The notes beneath the pieces are model-generated. The model worked only from the letters and a program-made list of their open reading frames with translations. It had not been told where the DNA came from and did no database searches. Source: Janthinobacterium lividum (GTDB taxonomy: Bacteria; Pseudomonadota; Gammaproteobacteria; Burkholderiales; Burkholderiaceae_D). Taken from it: DNA of 64,000 bases. A program made the translations under genes and the position numbers. This document shows positions 26,269 through 36,738 of this stretch, piece after piece. Every line of letters begins with the position of its first letter. Position 1 is the first letter of the stretch. Location: the NCBI RefSeq assembly GCF_034424625.1, contig NZ_CP139976.1, positions 2,728,001 through 2,792,000 on the forward strand. Reading direction: 5' to 3'.

Positions 26269-26347
26269 GGTGTTTTCCTCTGTATGCTTGCTGGGCCGTA
26301 GGATTGCTGCGGCTGGTTCTGGCGAGAATTATAGGAGGGAAATCCAA

Positions 26348-26369
26348 AAATAGAAATGAATTTCTATTT
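26348..26369. promoter_or_regulatory. 10-2-10 palindrome, candidate IolR-type operator
   Basis: AAATAGAAAT (26348-26357), GA, ATTTCTATTT (26360-26369): a perfect inverted repeat in the 248-base divergent region, 79 bases upstream of the regulator start and 147 bases from the transporter start. Its core, AGAA-N6-TTCT, resembles the GGAA-N6-TTCC pattern I recall for rhizobial IolR. AT-rich sequence continues to 26400. Confidence 0.6.
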
Positions 26370-26516
26370 AAATTTATTTTGAAAATTTTATTGCATTTGT
26401 CTTTTTTGTGGCCTAAGCTGTGCGCAGTGCATCGGTTCGTGTGCCGCAAGGCCAGACCGGTGACACCCTTCATAAAAGCTCGCAACTATAAAAATTAATC
26501 CGTCTAGGAGACATTC

Positions 26517-27566
26517 ATGCATAGCAATAAAAGCAAGGGTTTGATGAAGTGCCTGGCCATCGCCAGCCTGGGCCTGAGCCTGGGTTTGAGCACGGGCGCC
26601 AGCCATGCTGCCGGCGAGAAATTCGTCATGGTCAGCCACGCGCCGGACTCCGATTCCTGGTGGAACACCATCAAGAACGCCATCAAGCAAGCCGGTGAAG
26701 ACTTCAACGTGTCCGTCGACTACCGCAATCCGCCGAATGGCGACCTGGCCGACATGGCGCGCCTGATCGAGCAGTCGGCCGCGCGCAATTACGATGGCTT
26801 GATCGCCGATATCGCCGACTTCAGCGTGCTGCAAAAACCGCTGGGTACGGTAGTGGCCAAGAAAATCATGCTCGTGACCATCAATTCGGGCACCATCGCG
26901 CAAAGCGAGCAGCTGAAAGCCATCATGCACGTGGGCCAGCCCGAATATGACGCGGGCCTGGGCGCCGGCAAGCGCGCCAAGGAGGCGGGCATCAAGTCGT
27001 TCGTGTGCGTGAATCACTATGCGATGAATGCCTCGTCGTTCGAACGCTGCCGCGGTTTTGCCGATGCGCTCGGCGTCGACTTCAAATCGTCCACGCTCGA
27101 CACCAATGGCGTCGACCCTGGCGTGATCGAAAGCAAGGTCAGCGCTTATCTGCGCAGCAATCCGAAGACCCAGGCCGTGCTGGCGCTGGGACCGGATTCG
27201 GCGCCGGCCGCCATGCGCGCCGTCGAGAAGCTGGGCTTGAAAGGCAAGATGTATTTCGCCAGCTTTGACTTGTCGGAAGAAATCGCCAAGGGCATCAAGG
27301 ATGGCAGCATCCAGTTCGCGATCGACCAGCAGCCCTACCTGCAAGGTTACATTCCTGTCGCCGTGATGGCCATCATGAAACAGCAAAAGATCACTGACCT
27401 GGCCAAGGTCAAGGAAATCCTGATCGCCAATCCGAAATACCAGGCGCGCCTGGCGGAATACGGCCTGACGCCCATCTACGGCCCACGCCACATCAGCTCA
27501 GGCCCCGGTTTCGTGACCAAGGAAAATATCTCCAAGGTCGAAAAATACGCCGGCCAATACCGCTAA
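26517..27566 (+). CDS. Inositol-type ABC transporter periplasmic binding protein
   Basis: Periplasmic sugar-binding protein of the ribose/inositol cluster (Peripla_BP_4, 349 aa). Signal peptide to about GASHAA; then EKFVMVSHAPDSDSWWNTIKNAIKQAGEDFNVSVDYRNPPNGDLADMARLIEQ, the type-I binding-protein fold. GDL.DMARLIEQ and LALGPDSAPAAMRAVEKLGL are typical of inositol-type IbpA/FrcB relatives. TAGGAGA gives a good ribosome site. It is the first gene of the plus-strand inositol operon; the long gap with a hairpin after it suggests higher expression than the membrane parts. Confidence 0.88.
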   Translation: MHSNKSKGLMKCLAIASLGLSLGLSTGASHAAGEKFVMVSHAPDSDSWWNTIKNAIKQAGEDFNVSVDYRNPPNGDLADMARLIEQSAARNYDGLIADIADFSVLQKPLGTVVAKKIMLVTINSGTIAQSEQLKAIMHVGQPEYDAGLGAGKRAKEAGIKSFVCVNHYAMNASSFERCRGFADALGVDFKSSTLDTNGVDPGVIESKVSAYLRSNPKTQAVLALGPDSAPAAMRAVEKLGLKGKMYFASFDLSEEIAKGIKDGSIQFAIDQQPYLQGYIPVAVMAIMKQQKITDLAKVKEILIANPKYQARLAEYGLTPIYGPRHISSGPGFVTKENISKVEKYAGQYR

Positions 27567-27595
27567 TCCACACAGTCGCCACCGGGAGTTGCCCA

Positions 27596-27623
27596 GCGCC
27601 GCACCGCCTCCCGCGGGCGGCGC
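27596..27623 (+). terminator. Intercistronic hairpin after the binding-protein gene
   Basis: GCGCCGC (27596-27602) pairs with GCGGCGC (27617-27623), and CCGC/GCGG inside the loop can extend the stem. No U-tract follows, so it is probably an mRNA-stabilising or partial terminator element between the binding protein and the permease. Confidence 0.55.
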
Positions 27624-27705
27624 ATGGGTGGAACACGCCTGGCGCCAGCGATGCTGGCAGGAAAGTAATTGGAATTGGTAACAAGTATCACTGAAAGGAC
27701 ATCGT

Positions 27706-28875
27706 ATGACTGCGCTCAAATCCAGCCTGGCTAGCCCCGGCAAGTATCCTCCTCCGCCTCCCGGCGCCTCCAGCAAGCCAGTTGCCGCCGCCGACGAGCG
27801 CGTGGGCACGACCAGCTGGGTCAAACGGTTTTTTGGCCGCCCCGAATTCGCCTCGATTTCCGGCGCGGTGCTCGTGTTTGCCTTCTTCGTCATCACGGCC
27901 GGCGATTCCGGCATGTTCAATCTCGATGGCGTCGTCAACTGGATGCAAGTGGCATCCTACCTGGGCATCATCGCCATCGGCGCCTGCCTGTTGATGATCG
28001 CCGGTGAATTCGACCTGTCGATCGGTTCCATGATTGGCTTTGCCGGCATGATGATCGCCATTCCGACGATCTATTTCCACTGGCCATTGTGGGCCGCCAT
28101 CCTGTTCGCTTTCGCCGGTTCCATGGCGCTGGGCTGGCTCAACGGCTACATCGTCATCAAGACGCGCTTGCCATCGTTCATCGTTACCCTGGCGTTCCTG
28201 TTCATCCTGCGCGGCCTGACGCTGGCCCTGTCGATCATGTTTGCCAACCGCACCATCGTCAGCGGCGTGGGCGACCTGGCGGCGCAGGACTGGCTGGCCA
28301 GCCTGCTGTTCCACGGCAATGTGGCGACGGGCCTGTTCCAGTGGATGGGCGCGCATGGCTGGATCGCCGTGCTCGACGACGGCTCGCCGCTGGTGAAAGG
28401 CATTCCGAAAGTCATCGCCTGGTGGCTGGTGCTGGCTGCCGGCGCGGCATTCGTGTTGTCGCGTACCCGCTTCGGCAACTGGATGTTTGCCGTGGGCGGC
28501 GACGCCAACGCGGCCAAGAACGTGGGCGTGCCGGTGCGCAAGGTCAAGATCTCGCTGTTCGTCTTCACGGCCTTCTGTGCCTGCCTGTTTGCCACCTTGC
28601 AAGTATGCGACGTGGGTTCGGCCGCCGCCGACCGCGGCATGCAAAAGGAATTTGAAGCCATCATCGCGGCCGTGATCGGTGGTGCCTTGCTGACGGGCGG
28701 CTACGGTTCCGTCGTCGGCGCCTGCTTCGGCGCGCTGATCTTCGGCGTGGTGCAGATCGGCATCACTTATACCAACATCAATTCGGACTGGTTCCGCGTG
28801 TTCCTCGGCGTGATGCTGCTGATCGCGGTGCTGTTCAATAACTTTGTACGCTCACGCGTCACGGAAGCGAGATAA
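27706..28875 (+). CDS. Inositol-type ABC transporter permease
   Basis: Permease of the RbsC/FrcC type (BPD_transp_2, 389 aa) with about ten hydrophobic segments. Diagnostic segments are GGDANAAKNVGVPVRKVKISLFVFTAF (the EAA-like loop of this family) and the late FEAIIAAVIGGALLTGGYGSVVGACFGAL. The N-terminus (residues 1-45) is a proline/serine-rich cytoplasmic extension. It is followed three bases later by the ATPase gene. Reasonable ribosome site GAAAGGA upstream of ATG 27706. Confidence 0.88.
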   Translation: MTALKSSLASPGKYPPPPPGASSKPVAAADERVGTTSWVKRFFGRPEFASISGAVLVFAFFVITAGDSGMFNLDGVVNWMQVASYLGIIAIGACLLMIAGEFDLSIGSMIGFAGMMIAIPTIYFHWPLWAAILFAFAGSMALGWLNGYIVIKTRLPSFIVTLAFLFILRGLTLALSIMFANRTIVSGVGDLAAQDWLASLLFHGNVATGLFQWMGAHGWIAVLDDGSPLVKGIPKVIAWWLVLAAGAAFVLSRTRFGNWMFAVGGDANAAKNVGVPVRKVKISLFVFTAFCACLFATLQVCDVGSAAADRGMQKEFEAIIAAVIGGALLTGGYGSVVGACFGALIFGVVQIGITYTNINSDWFRVFLGVMLLIAVLFNNFVRSRVTEAR

Positions 28876-28878
28876 ATC

Positions 28879-29664
<786 letters not shown>

Positions 29665-29672
29665 GGATAGCC

Positions 29673-31619
29673 ATGAATAATTCCACACAATTTGCCCAGG
29701 GGCGAGCGCTGGACGTGATCTGCCTGGGCCGCCTGGCGGTGGACCTGTACGCGCAGCAGATCGGCAGCACCCTGGAAGACGCGACCAGCTTTGCCAAATA
29801 CCTGGGCGGCTCGTCGGCGAACATCGCCTTCGGCACGGCGCGCCTGGGCTTGAAGTCCGCCATGCTGTCGAAGGTGGGCGACGATCACATGGGGCGTTTC
29901 CTCACCGACACCTTGTCGAAAGAGGGTTGCGACGTCAGCCATGTCGGCATCGACCGCGACCGCCTGACGGCCCTGGTGATGCTGGGCATCAAGGATAAAA
30001 ACACGTTTCCGCTGATTTTCTACCGTGAAAATTGCGCCGACATGGCCATCGAAGCATCTTCGGTGGATGCGGCCTTCATTGGCTCGAGCAAGGCGCTGTT
30101 GATCACTGGCACGCATTTCTCCACGGCCGCCATGCACGCCGTCAGCACGCAGGCCCTTACATTGGCCCGCGCCAGCAATGTGCGCACCGTGCTCGACATC
30201 GATTACCGGCCCGTGCTGTGGGGCTTGTCGGGCAAGGCGGACGGCGAAACGCGTTTCGTCTCGAACGAAGGCGTCACCAAACATCTGCAAAGCATCTTGC
30301 CGCAGTTCGACTTGATCGTCGGCACGGAAGAGGAATTCATGATCGCCGGTGGCGGCGCCGATATCATGGCGTCCCTGCGCGCCGTGCGGTCCGCCACCCT
30401 GGCGACCCTCGTCGTCAAGCGCGGGCCGCTGGGCAGCGCCGTCATCGACAATGTGGTGCCGCACAGCCTCGATGACGCGTATAACTACCGTGGCGTGCGC
30501 GTGGAAGTATTGAACGTGCTGGGCGCGGGCGACGCGTTTCTCTCGGGCTTTCTGAAAGGCTGGCTGCGCGGCGAGGATTACGAAGCGTGCTGCCGCTACG
30601 CGAATGGCTGCGGCGCCTTGGTCGTGTCGCGCCACGGTTGCGCGCCGGCCATGCCTTCGCCCGTCGAGCTCGACTATTTCCTGGCCAACGCGGCCAGACT
30701 GACGCAGCCGGACCAGGACGCGACCTTGTCCCGTCTGCACCGCACGACGGTAGCGCGCAAGGAGTGGAATGAGCTGTGCGTGTTTGCCTTTGACCACCGC
30801 ACGCAATTCTTTGAGCTGGCGCAACAGACGGGCGCACCCGAGTCCGCCATTGCGGCCCTGAAGCAATTGATGGTGCAAGCCGTGGCGCAGACGGAAACGG
30901 CCTTGCAGCTGGCCGGCAAGACTGGCGTGCTGATCGATGGCCGCTATGGCGTCGATGCCCTCAATGATGCGACGGGACGTGGCTGGTGGATCGGCCGCCC
31001 CGTGGAATTGCCGGGATCAAACCCGCTGCAATTCGACTGGGGCCGCTCCATCGGCTCGCACCTGCTCAGCTGGCCCAAGGAGCACGTGATCAAGTGCCTG
31101 GTGCAGCTGCACCCGGACGATGCCGTGGAAAACCGCCTGGAACAGGAAGCGCAGATCAAGGCCCTGTACGACGCGGCGCAAGTGAGCGGTCACGAACTGT
31201 TGCTGGAAGTGATACCGTCGGAAGCCTTGCCGCACGGCGACGACACGGTCTTGCGTGCCGTCAAGCGCCTGTACAACCTGGGTATTTACCCGGAATGGTG
31301 GAAGCTGGAAAGTATGTCTGCCCAACAATGGCAAGCCATCGATGCCCTCGTGCATGAGCGCGATCCGTATTGCCGTGGCGTCGTCCTGCTGGGTTTGAAC
31401 GCGCCGATTGCCGCCCTGGCCGACAGTTTTGAGCAAGCCAGTGCCAGCACGACGTGCCGCGGCTTCATGGTGGGCCGCACCATCTTCCAGGAACCGAGCC
31501 GCCGCTGGCTGGCGGGCGAACTCGACGATGCGGGCCTGATCGCTGCAGTGCGCGCCAACTTCGAGCAGCTCATCGCCCTGTGGCAGCGTACGCGCAACCG
31601 CCTGGAGCGTGCAGCATGA
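29673..31619 (+). CDS. iolC: IolC kinase fused to DUF2090 aldolase-like domain
   Basis: Bifunctional inositol-catabolic protein (648 aa). Residues 1-330 are a PfkB kinase: DVICLGRLAVDLYAQQIG, GGSSANIAFGTARLG, and the catalytic NVLGAGDAFLSGFL near 283. It should phosphorylate 2-deoxy-5-keto-gluconate. Residues about 340-640 are the DUF2090 domain (ELCVFAFDHRTQFFEL, GVLIDGRYGVDALN, WKLESMSAQQW, GFMVGRTIF), which in proteobacterial loci is thought to act as the IolJ-type aldolase giving malonate semialdehyde and DHAP. The fusion explains the lack of a separate iolJ. Its stop overlaps the iolD start (ATGA). Confidence 0.92.
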   Translation: MNNSTQFAQGRALDVICLGRLAVDLYAQQIGSTLEDATSFAKYLGGSSANIAFGTARLGLKSAMLSKVGDDHMGRFLTDTLSKEGCDVSHVGIDRDRLTALVMLGIKDKNTFPLIFYRENCADMAIEASSVDAAFIGSSKALLITGTHFSTAAMHAVSTQALTLARASNVRTVLDIDYRPVLWGLSGKADGETRFVSNEGVTKHLQSILPQFDLIVGTEEEFMIAGGGADIMASLRAVRSATLATLVVKRGPLGSAVIDNVVPHSLDDAYNYRGVRVEVLNVLGAGDAFLSGFLKGWLRGEDYEACCRYANGCGALVVSRHGCAPAMPSPVELDYFLANAARLTQPDQDATLSRLHRTTVARKEWNELCVFAFDHRTQFFELAQQTGAPESAIAALKQLMVQAVAQTETALQLAGKTGVLIDGRYGVDALNDATGRGWWIGRPVELPGSNPLQFDWGRSIGSHLLSWPKEHVIKCLVQLHPDDAVENRLEQEAQIKALYDAAQVSGHELLLEVIPSEALPHGDDTVLRAVKRLYNLGIYPEWWKLESMSAQQWQAIDALVHERDPYCRGVVLLGLNAPIAALADSFEQASASTTCRGFMVGRTIFQEPSRRWLAGELDDAGLIAAVRANFEQLIALWQRTRNRLERAA

Positions 31620-33445
31620 GCGCCACGATCAGATTGACCATGGCGCAGGCGCTGGTGCGCTATCTGGCCGCCTTGCGGGTGGAAGGGGGCGAACCTTTGT
31701 TCGGCGGCGCCTTCGCCATCTTTGGCCACGGCAACGTGGCGGGATTGGGCGAAGCGCTGTACCAGTACCGCGAACAATTTCCCACCTACCGCGCCCACAA
31801 CGAGCAGGCGATGGCGCACGCGGCCATCGCTTACGCAAAAGCGCACATGCGCCGGCGCATGATGGCGGTGACCAGTTCCATCGGTCCCGGCGCCACCAAC
31901 TTGCTGACGGCCGCCGCCCTGGCGCACGTGAATCGCTTGCCCGTGCTCTTGCTGCCCGGCGACGTATTCGTCTCGCGCGCACCCGATCCCGTGCTGCAGC
32001 AGCTGGAAGATGCCTCGGACGGCAGTGTCTCGGTGAATGATGCCTTCAAACCTTTATCGCGTTATTTCGACCGCATCGTCTATCCGGAGCAATTGCTCAC
32101 CGCCTTGCCGCGTGCCATCGCCGCCTTGACGGACCCGGCCGCCTGCGGCCCCGTCACTTTATCTTTGCCGCAAGACGTGCAAACGATGGCGTATGACTAT
32201 CCTGCCAGCTTTTTCGAACCGAGAGTCGTGCGTTTCCGCGCCTTGCCGCCTGTCGAGCAGGAGCTGGAAGAAGCGGTGTCGCTGTTGAAAAACGCCAAGC
32301 AGCCGCTGATCGTGGCTGGCGGCGGCGTGCTGTACGGCCAGGCCAGCGCCGCCTTGCAGGCGTTTGCCGAGCGCCATGGCATTCCCGTGGCGGAAACCCA
32401 GGCGGGCAAGAGCGCCTTGCCGTGGGACCATCCGCTGCAGCTGGGCGCCATCGGCGTGACGGGCTCGCCTGCCGCGAACGCGCTGGCGGCGGAGGCGGAC
32501 GTGGTGCTGGCCATCGGCACGCGCCTGCAGGATTTCACCACCGGCTCGAATTCCCTGTTTGCGCAGGCGCAGCTGGTCAGCTTGAACGTCAACAGTTTTG
32601 ACGTGCTGAAACGTCGTGGCCTGGGCTTGCAGGCGGACGCGACGCTGGGCTTGCAAGGCCTGTCGCGGCTGCTCGGCAGCTGGAACAGCGCGGGGCAATG
32701 GATGGACTGCGCGCAGCAGGCGGGCAAGGCCTGGCGCGCGACGGTGGCCGCCATCACCGGCAAGCGCGAGGTGGCCGGCTTGCCGTACGACGGCGAAGTC
32801 ATCGGCGCCGTGCAGCGTTCCGCTCCCGATTCCACCAGCCGCGACATCGTCGTCTGCGCGGCGGGGACTCTGCCGGCCGAACTGCACAAGCTGTGGCGCA
32901 CGTCGACGCCAGGCGGCTACCACATGGAATACGGCTATTCGTGCATGGGCTATGAAATCGCCGGCGGCCTCGGCGTCAAGATGGCGAAACCGGCAGCGGA
33001 GGTCATCGTCATGGTGGGCGACGGCAGCTATCTGATGATGAATTCGGAAATTGCCACTTCCGTCATGCTCGATAAAAAACTCATCATCGTCGTGCTCGAC
33101 AACCGGGGCTATGGCTGCATCAACCGCCTGCAGCAGGCGTGCGGCAATGCTTCGTTCAACAATATGTTGCCCGATAGCGCGCCGCATATCGACTTTGCCC
33201 TGCATGCGCAATCGCTGGGCGCGCTGTCCGAACATGTGGGCTCGATTGCCGAACTGGAACAGGCGATGCTGCGCGCCCGGGGAGCCAGCCGCACGTATCT
33301 GATCTGCATCGATACGGACGACACGCGCACGACCGAAGAGGGTGGTTGCTGGTGGGAAGTGGCCGTGCCCGAGGTCTCCACCCAGCCCGGCGTGCAGCTT
33401 GCGCGCGCCCGTTATGAACTTGACCGCCAAGGACAACAAAAATGA
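31616..33445 (+). CDS. iolD: 3D-(3,5/4)-trihydroxycyclohexane-1,2-dione hydrolase
   Basis: ThDP-dependent ring-opening enzyme (609 aa) turning the dione into 5-deoxyglucuronate. The N-terminal ThDP domain has FGHGNVAGLGEAL and the catalytic Glu in YRAHNEQAMAHAAIAYAKA (about residue 62). The C-terminal ThDP/Mg site is VGDGSYLMMNSEIATSVML near 466, followed by KLIIVVLDNRGYGCIN. This set is specific to IolD within the acetolactate-synthase-like superfamily. ATG 31616 overlaps the iolC stop; a longer upstream reading frame is merely antiframe to iolC. Its stop overlaps iolE by four bases. Confidence 0.95.
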   Translation: MSATIRLTMAQALVRYLAALRVEGGEPLFGGAFAIFGHGNVAGLGEALYQYREQFPTYRAHNEQAMAHAAIAYAKAHMRRRMMAVTSSIGPGATNLLTAAALAHVNRLPVLLLPGDVFVSRAPDPVLQQLEDASDGSVSVNDAFKPLSRYFDRIVYPEQLLTALPRAIAALTDPAACGPVTLSLPQDVQTMAYDYPASFFEPRVVRFRALPPVEQELEEAVSLLKNAKQPLIVAGGGVLYGQASAALQAFAERHGIPVAETQAGKSALPWDHPLQLGAIGVTGSPAANALAAEADVVLAIGTRLQDFTTGSNSLFAQAQLVSLNVNSFDVLKRRGLGLQADATLGLQGLSRLLGSWNSAGQWMDCAQQAGKAWRATVAAITGKREVAGLPYDGEVIGAVQRSAPDSTSRDIVVCAAGTLPAELHKLWRTSTPGGYHMEYGYSCMGYEIAGGLGVKMAKPAAEVIVMVGDGSYLMMNSEIATSVMLDKKLIIVVLDNRGYGCINRLQQACGNASFNNMLPDSAPHIDFALHAQSLGALSEHVGSIAELEQAMLRARGASRTYLICIDTDDTRTTEEGGCWWEVAVPEVSTQPGVQLARARYELDRQGQQK

Positions 33446-34362
33446 ACGCACCGACATGGAATGTGAAGATCGGCATCAACCCGATCTCGTGGATGAACGA
33501 CGATTTGCCGTCGCTGGGGGGAGAAACCCCGCTGGAAACGGCCCTCAAGGAAGGCGCCGAGATCGGCTACGTGGGCTTTGAGCTGGGCAACAAGTTTCCG
33601 AAAGACGCCCCGTCCCTGAACGCCGTGCTGGGCAAGTATGGCCTGGCGTGTGTCTCCGGCTGGTATTCGGGGCGCCTGGCGCACCGCTCTGTCGAGGAAG
33701 AGATCGCCGCAGTGGCATCGCATCTGCGTTTGCTGGCGGACAGCGGCGCCACCGTGATGGTCTACGGCGAAGTGGCCGACGCCATCCAGGGTGAAGCGCG
33801 CGCCCTGTATAAGCGCCCCCGTTTCCAGTCGCAGCAGCAATGGCAGGAATATGCAAACAAATTGACGGCCTTTGCCGCCCACCTGCTGGCGCATGGAGTA
33901 CGCCTGGCCTATCACCATCACATGGGCGCTTACGTGGAAACGCCGGCCGATGTGGACCAATTGATGGCCTTGACGGGGCCGGAAGTGGGCTTGTTGTTTG
34001 ATACCGGTCATATCACCTTTGCCGGCGGCGATGCGCTGGCGGTGCTGAATAAACATATCGATCGCATTTGCCACGTGCATTGCAAGGACGTGCGCCCGAA
34101 TGTGGTGAAACTGGCCCGCAATGGCCACTGGAGTTTCCTGCAGGCCGTCATCAATGGCGCCTTCAGCGTGCCGGGCGACGGCAGCATCGACTTCCCGGCC
34201 ATCCTGACGCGGCTGTATCTGCATGGCTACGAAGGCTGGCTGGTAGTGGAAGCGGAGCAAGACCCGGCCGTTGCGCCCAGCTACGAATACGCGAAGATGG
34301 GCCACGATTACCTGGCACGTCTGGTCGATGCGATTCCCCGCCTGGGCCGGGAGGCGGCATGA
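33442..34362 (+). CDS. iolE: 2-Keto-myo-inositol dehydratase
   Basis: Second step of inositol catabolism: removes water from 2-keto-myo-inositol to give the trihydroxycyclohexane dione (306 aa). Xylose-isomerase-like TIM barrel (AP_endonuc_2). Family signatures: GINPISWMNDDLPSLGGETPLE, GFELGNKFP, YHHHMGAYVETPADVDQLM, LLFDTGHITFAGGD and CHVHCKDVRP, containing the metal-binding His, Asp and Glu residues (VEAEQDPA near the end). Start and stop overlap iolD and iolB by four bases each, implying strict co-translation. Confidence 0.95.
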   Translation: MNAPTWNVKIGINPISWMNDDLPSLGGETPLETALKEGAEIGYVGFELGNKFPKDAPSLNAVLGKYGLACVSGWYSGRLAHRSVEEEIAAVASHLRLLADSGATVMVYGEVADAIQGEARALYKRPRFQSQQQWQEYANKLTAFAAHLLAHGVRLAYHHHMGAYVETPADVDQLMALTGPEVGLLFDTGHITFAGGDALAVLNKHIDRICHVHCKDVRPNVVKLARNGHWSFLQAVINGAFSVPGDGSIDFPAILTRLYLHGYEGWLVVEAEQDPAVAPSYEYAKMGHDYLARLVDAIPRLGREAA

Positions 34363-35156
34363 GCCCGCTGTTGGTGAAGGCCCGACCGGGTTCCGCCATC
34401 GTCGAGGTGACGCCCGAGTCGGCCGGCTGGACGCATGTGGGCTTTGCCGCGCACCGGCTTCAAGCGGGCGAGTCATTGAACCTGGAGACAGGCAGCCGCG
34501 AACTGTGCATCGTCGTGCTGACGGGCACGGTCACCGTCAAGGCGGACGGGCAGGAATGGCGCGAGATCGGCAAGCGCCAAAGCGTCTTTGAGGACCGCTC
34601 GCCGTATGCCGTGTATGTCCCATTGGAAACCAAGGTCAGCATCACGGCGGTGAGCAACGCGGAAGTGGCCCTGTGCAGCGCACCGGCCACGACCCAGCGT
34701 CCGGCACGCCTGATCGAGCCATCGTCCATGACGCGCTCCGTGCGCGGCAAGGGTGCCAACACGCGTTATGTGTGCGACATCCTGCCGCAGACGGCCGAGG
34801 CCGACGGCTTGCTGGTGGTGGAGGTCGTGACGCCATCCGGCCATTCGTCGAGCTATCCGCCGCATAAACACGACAGCGACAATGTGCCGCTGGAGAGTTC
34901 GCTCGAGGAAACCTATTACCACCGCCTGAACCCGGAACAGGGATTTGCCTTCCAGCGGGTCTACACGGATGACCGTTCCATCGATGAAGCCATGGCCGTG
35001 GAAAACCACGACGTGGTGATGGTGCCCAGGGGCTACCACCCCGTGACCGTGCCGTATGGCTACGATGGGTATTACCTGAACGTGATGGCCGGCCCGAAAC
35101 GCGTGTGGCACTTTAAAAATGATCCGGCCCATGAGTGGCTGATGAATAGCAAATAA
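34359..35156 (+). CDS. iolB: 5-Deoxyglucuronate isomerase
   Basis: Isomerises 5-deoxyglucuronate to 2-deoxy-5-keto-gluconate (265 aa, normal length). Two-domain cupin: the metal-binding stretch is HSSSYPPHKHDSD, then LEETYYHRLNPEQGFAFQRVYTDDRSIDEA and MVPRGYHPV with further ligands. ATG 34359, with GGGAGG upstream, is the start; the longer open frame upstream runs through iolE in another frame. Followed after nine bases by mmsA. Confidence 0.94.
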   Translation: MSPLLVKARPGSAIVEVTPESAGWTHVGFAAHRLQAGESLNLETGSRELCIVVLTGTVTVKADGQEWREIGKRQSVFEDRSPYAVYVPLETKVSITAVSNAEVALCSAPATTQRPARLIEPSSMTRSVRGKGANTRYVCDILPQTAEADGLLVVEVVTPSGHSSSYPPHKHDSDNVPLESSLEETYYHRLNPEQGFAFQRVYTDDRSIDEAMAVENHDVVMVPRGYHPVTVPYGYDGYYLNVMAGPKRVWHFKNDPAHEWLMNSK

Positions 35157-35165
35157 GGAACTCCA

Positions 35166-36665
35166 ATGACAACGCAACAGATCGGCCACTTTATCGGTGG
35201 CAACCCGATGGCTTCGCGCTCCGAGCGCATGAGCGACGTCTTCAATCCCGCCACGGGCGCCGTGACGGCGAAGGTGGCGCTGGCGACGCCTTCCGAATTG
35301 AACGCGGCCGTGGCCGCCGCCCATGCGGCGTTTCCCGCCTGGTCGCAAACCTCGCCCCTGCGCCGCGCCCGCGTGATGTTCAAGTTCAAGGAATTGCTGG
35401 AAGAGCACTCGGATCAATTGGCCGCCCTGATCACGGCAGAGCACGGCAAAGTGTTCACGGATGCCAAAGGGGAAGTGACGCGTGGCATCGAAGTAGTGGA
35501 ATTTGCCTGCGGCATCCCGCAAATGATGAAGGGGGAGTATTCGGAGCAGGTGGCCGGCGGCATCGACGCCTGGTCGATCCGCCAGGCGCTCGGCGTGTGC
35601 GTCGGCATCACGCCCTTCAATTTTCCCGTGATGGTGCCGATGTGGATGTTCCCGATGGCAATTGCCTGCGGCAATACCTTCGTATTAAAGCCGTCGGAAC
35701 GCGACCCGTCGGCCAGCCTGCTGCTGGCGCAGCTGTTGACGGATGCGGGTTTGCCCGATGGCGTCTTCAACGTGGTGCAGGGCGACAAGGAAGCCGTCGA
35801 TGGCTTGTTGCATCACCCGGACGTGCGCGCCGTCAGCTTTGTCGGTTCCACGCCGATCGCCGAATATATCTACGCCACCGGCTGCGCGCAGGGCAAGCGC
35901 GTGCAGGCGCTGGGCGGCGCGAAAAACCACATGGTGGTCATGCCGGACGCGGATATTCCGCAAACCGTCGATGCCCTGATGGGCGCCGCCTTCGGCTCGG
36001 CCGGCGAGCGCTGCATGGCTATTTCCGTGGTGGTGGCGGTGGGCAATGTGGCAGACCAGCTGGTCGAGGCGCTGGTGCCGCGCATCGCCGCCCTCAAGAT
36101 TACGCAGGGCATGGATTTAACAGCGGAAATGGGTCCTGTGGTCACGCAAGTGCACAAGGAGAAGATTGCCGGCTATATCGCCACGGGCGTCAAGGAAGGT
36201 GCCAAGTTGGTCAGTGACGGGCGCGGTTTCGTGTTGCCAGGCCACGAAAACGGCTTTTTCCTCGGCGGCAGCCTGTTCGACCACGTCACGCCGGAGATGA
36301 CGATCTACAAGGAAGAAATCTTTGGCCCCGTGCTGTGCATCGTGCGCGTGCCCGATTTTGCCACCGCGCTGGACCTCGTCAATGCGCATGAATACGGCAA
36401 TGGTACGGCGATCTACACGCGCGATGGGAATACGGCGCGCGAATACACGCACCGGGTGCAGGTGGGGATGGTCGGAGTCAATGTGCCGATCCCCGTGCCG
36501 ATGGCCTTCCACAGCTTCGGCGGCTGGAAGCGCAGCCTGTTCGGCGACCACCACGCGCATGGTCCGGAATCCGTGCGGTTCTACACGAAGCAGAAGGCGG
36601 TGACGCAGCGCTGGCCCGCTTCCACGGCTGCCGGTGCCGAATTTGCCATGCCGACATTGAAGTAA
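35166..36665 (+). CDS. mmsA: Methylmalonate/malonate-semialdehyde dehydrogenase
   Basis: CoA-acylating aldehyde dehydrogenase (499 aa) that converts malonate semialdehyde to acetyl-CoA, CO2 and NADH; IolA in inositol pathways. NAD-site [31 protein letters not shown], and the catalytic Cys283 in [33 protein letters not shown] is specific to MmsA/IolA enzymes. It completes the pathway begun by IolG, and the operon ends here. A hairpin region follows before nasT. Confidence 0.94.
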   Translation: MTTQQIGHFIGGNPMASRSERMSDVFNPATGAVTAKVALATPSELNAAVAAAHAAFPAWSQTSPLRRARVMFKFKELLEEHSDQLAALITAEHGKVFTDAKGEVTRGIEVVEFACGIPQMMKGEYSEQVAGGIDAWSIRQALGVCVGITPFNFPVMVPMWMFPMAIACGNTFVLKPSERDPSASLLLAQLLTDAGLPDGVFNVVQGDKEAVDGLLHHPDVRAVSFVGSTPIAEYIYATGCAQGKRVQALGGAKNHMVVMPDADIPQTVDALMGAAFGSAGERCMAISVVVAVGNVADQLVEALVPRIAALKITQGMDLTAEMGPVVTQVHKEKIAGYIATGVKEGAKLVSDGRGFVLPGHENGFFLGGSLFDHVTPEMTIYKEEIFGPVLCIVRVPDFATALDLVNAHEYGNGTAIYTRDGNTAREYTHRVQVGMVGVNVPIPVPMAFHSFGGWKRSLFGDHHAHGPESVRFYTKQKAVTQRWPASTAAGAEFAMPTLK

Positions 36666-36676
36666 GGGGCGCTAGC

Positions 36677-36734
36677 GCTATCTGGTTCGTTTCTTGCTTA
36701 CTGCAATGGTTGTGTTTAGCCATTGCAGATAGCC
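36677..36734 (+). terminator. Nested hairpin between mmsA and nasT
   Basis: CTGCAATGG (36701-36709) pairs perfectly with CCATTGCAG (36720-36728); an outer stem GCTATC (36677-36682) pairs with GATAGC (36728-36733). There is no U-tract. It ends five bases before the nasT start codon, which lacks a normal ribosome site, so it may end the inositol transcript or limit nasT translation. Confidence 0.5.
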
Positions 36735-36738
36735 CTCC

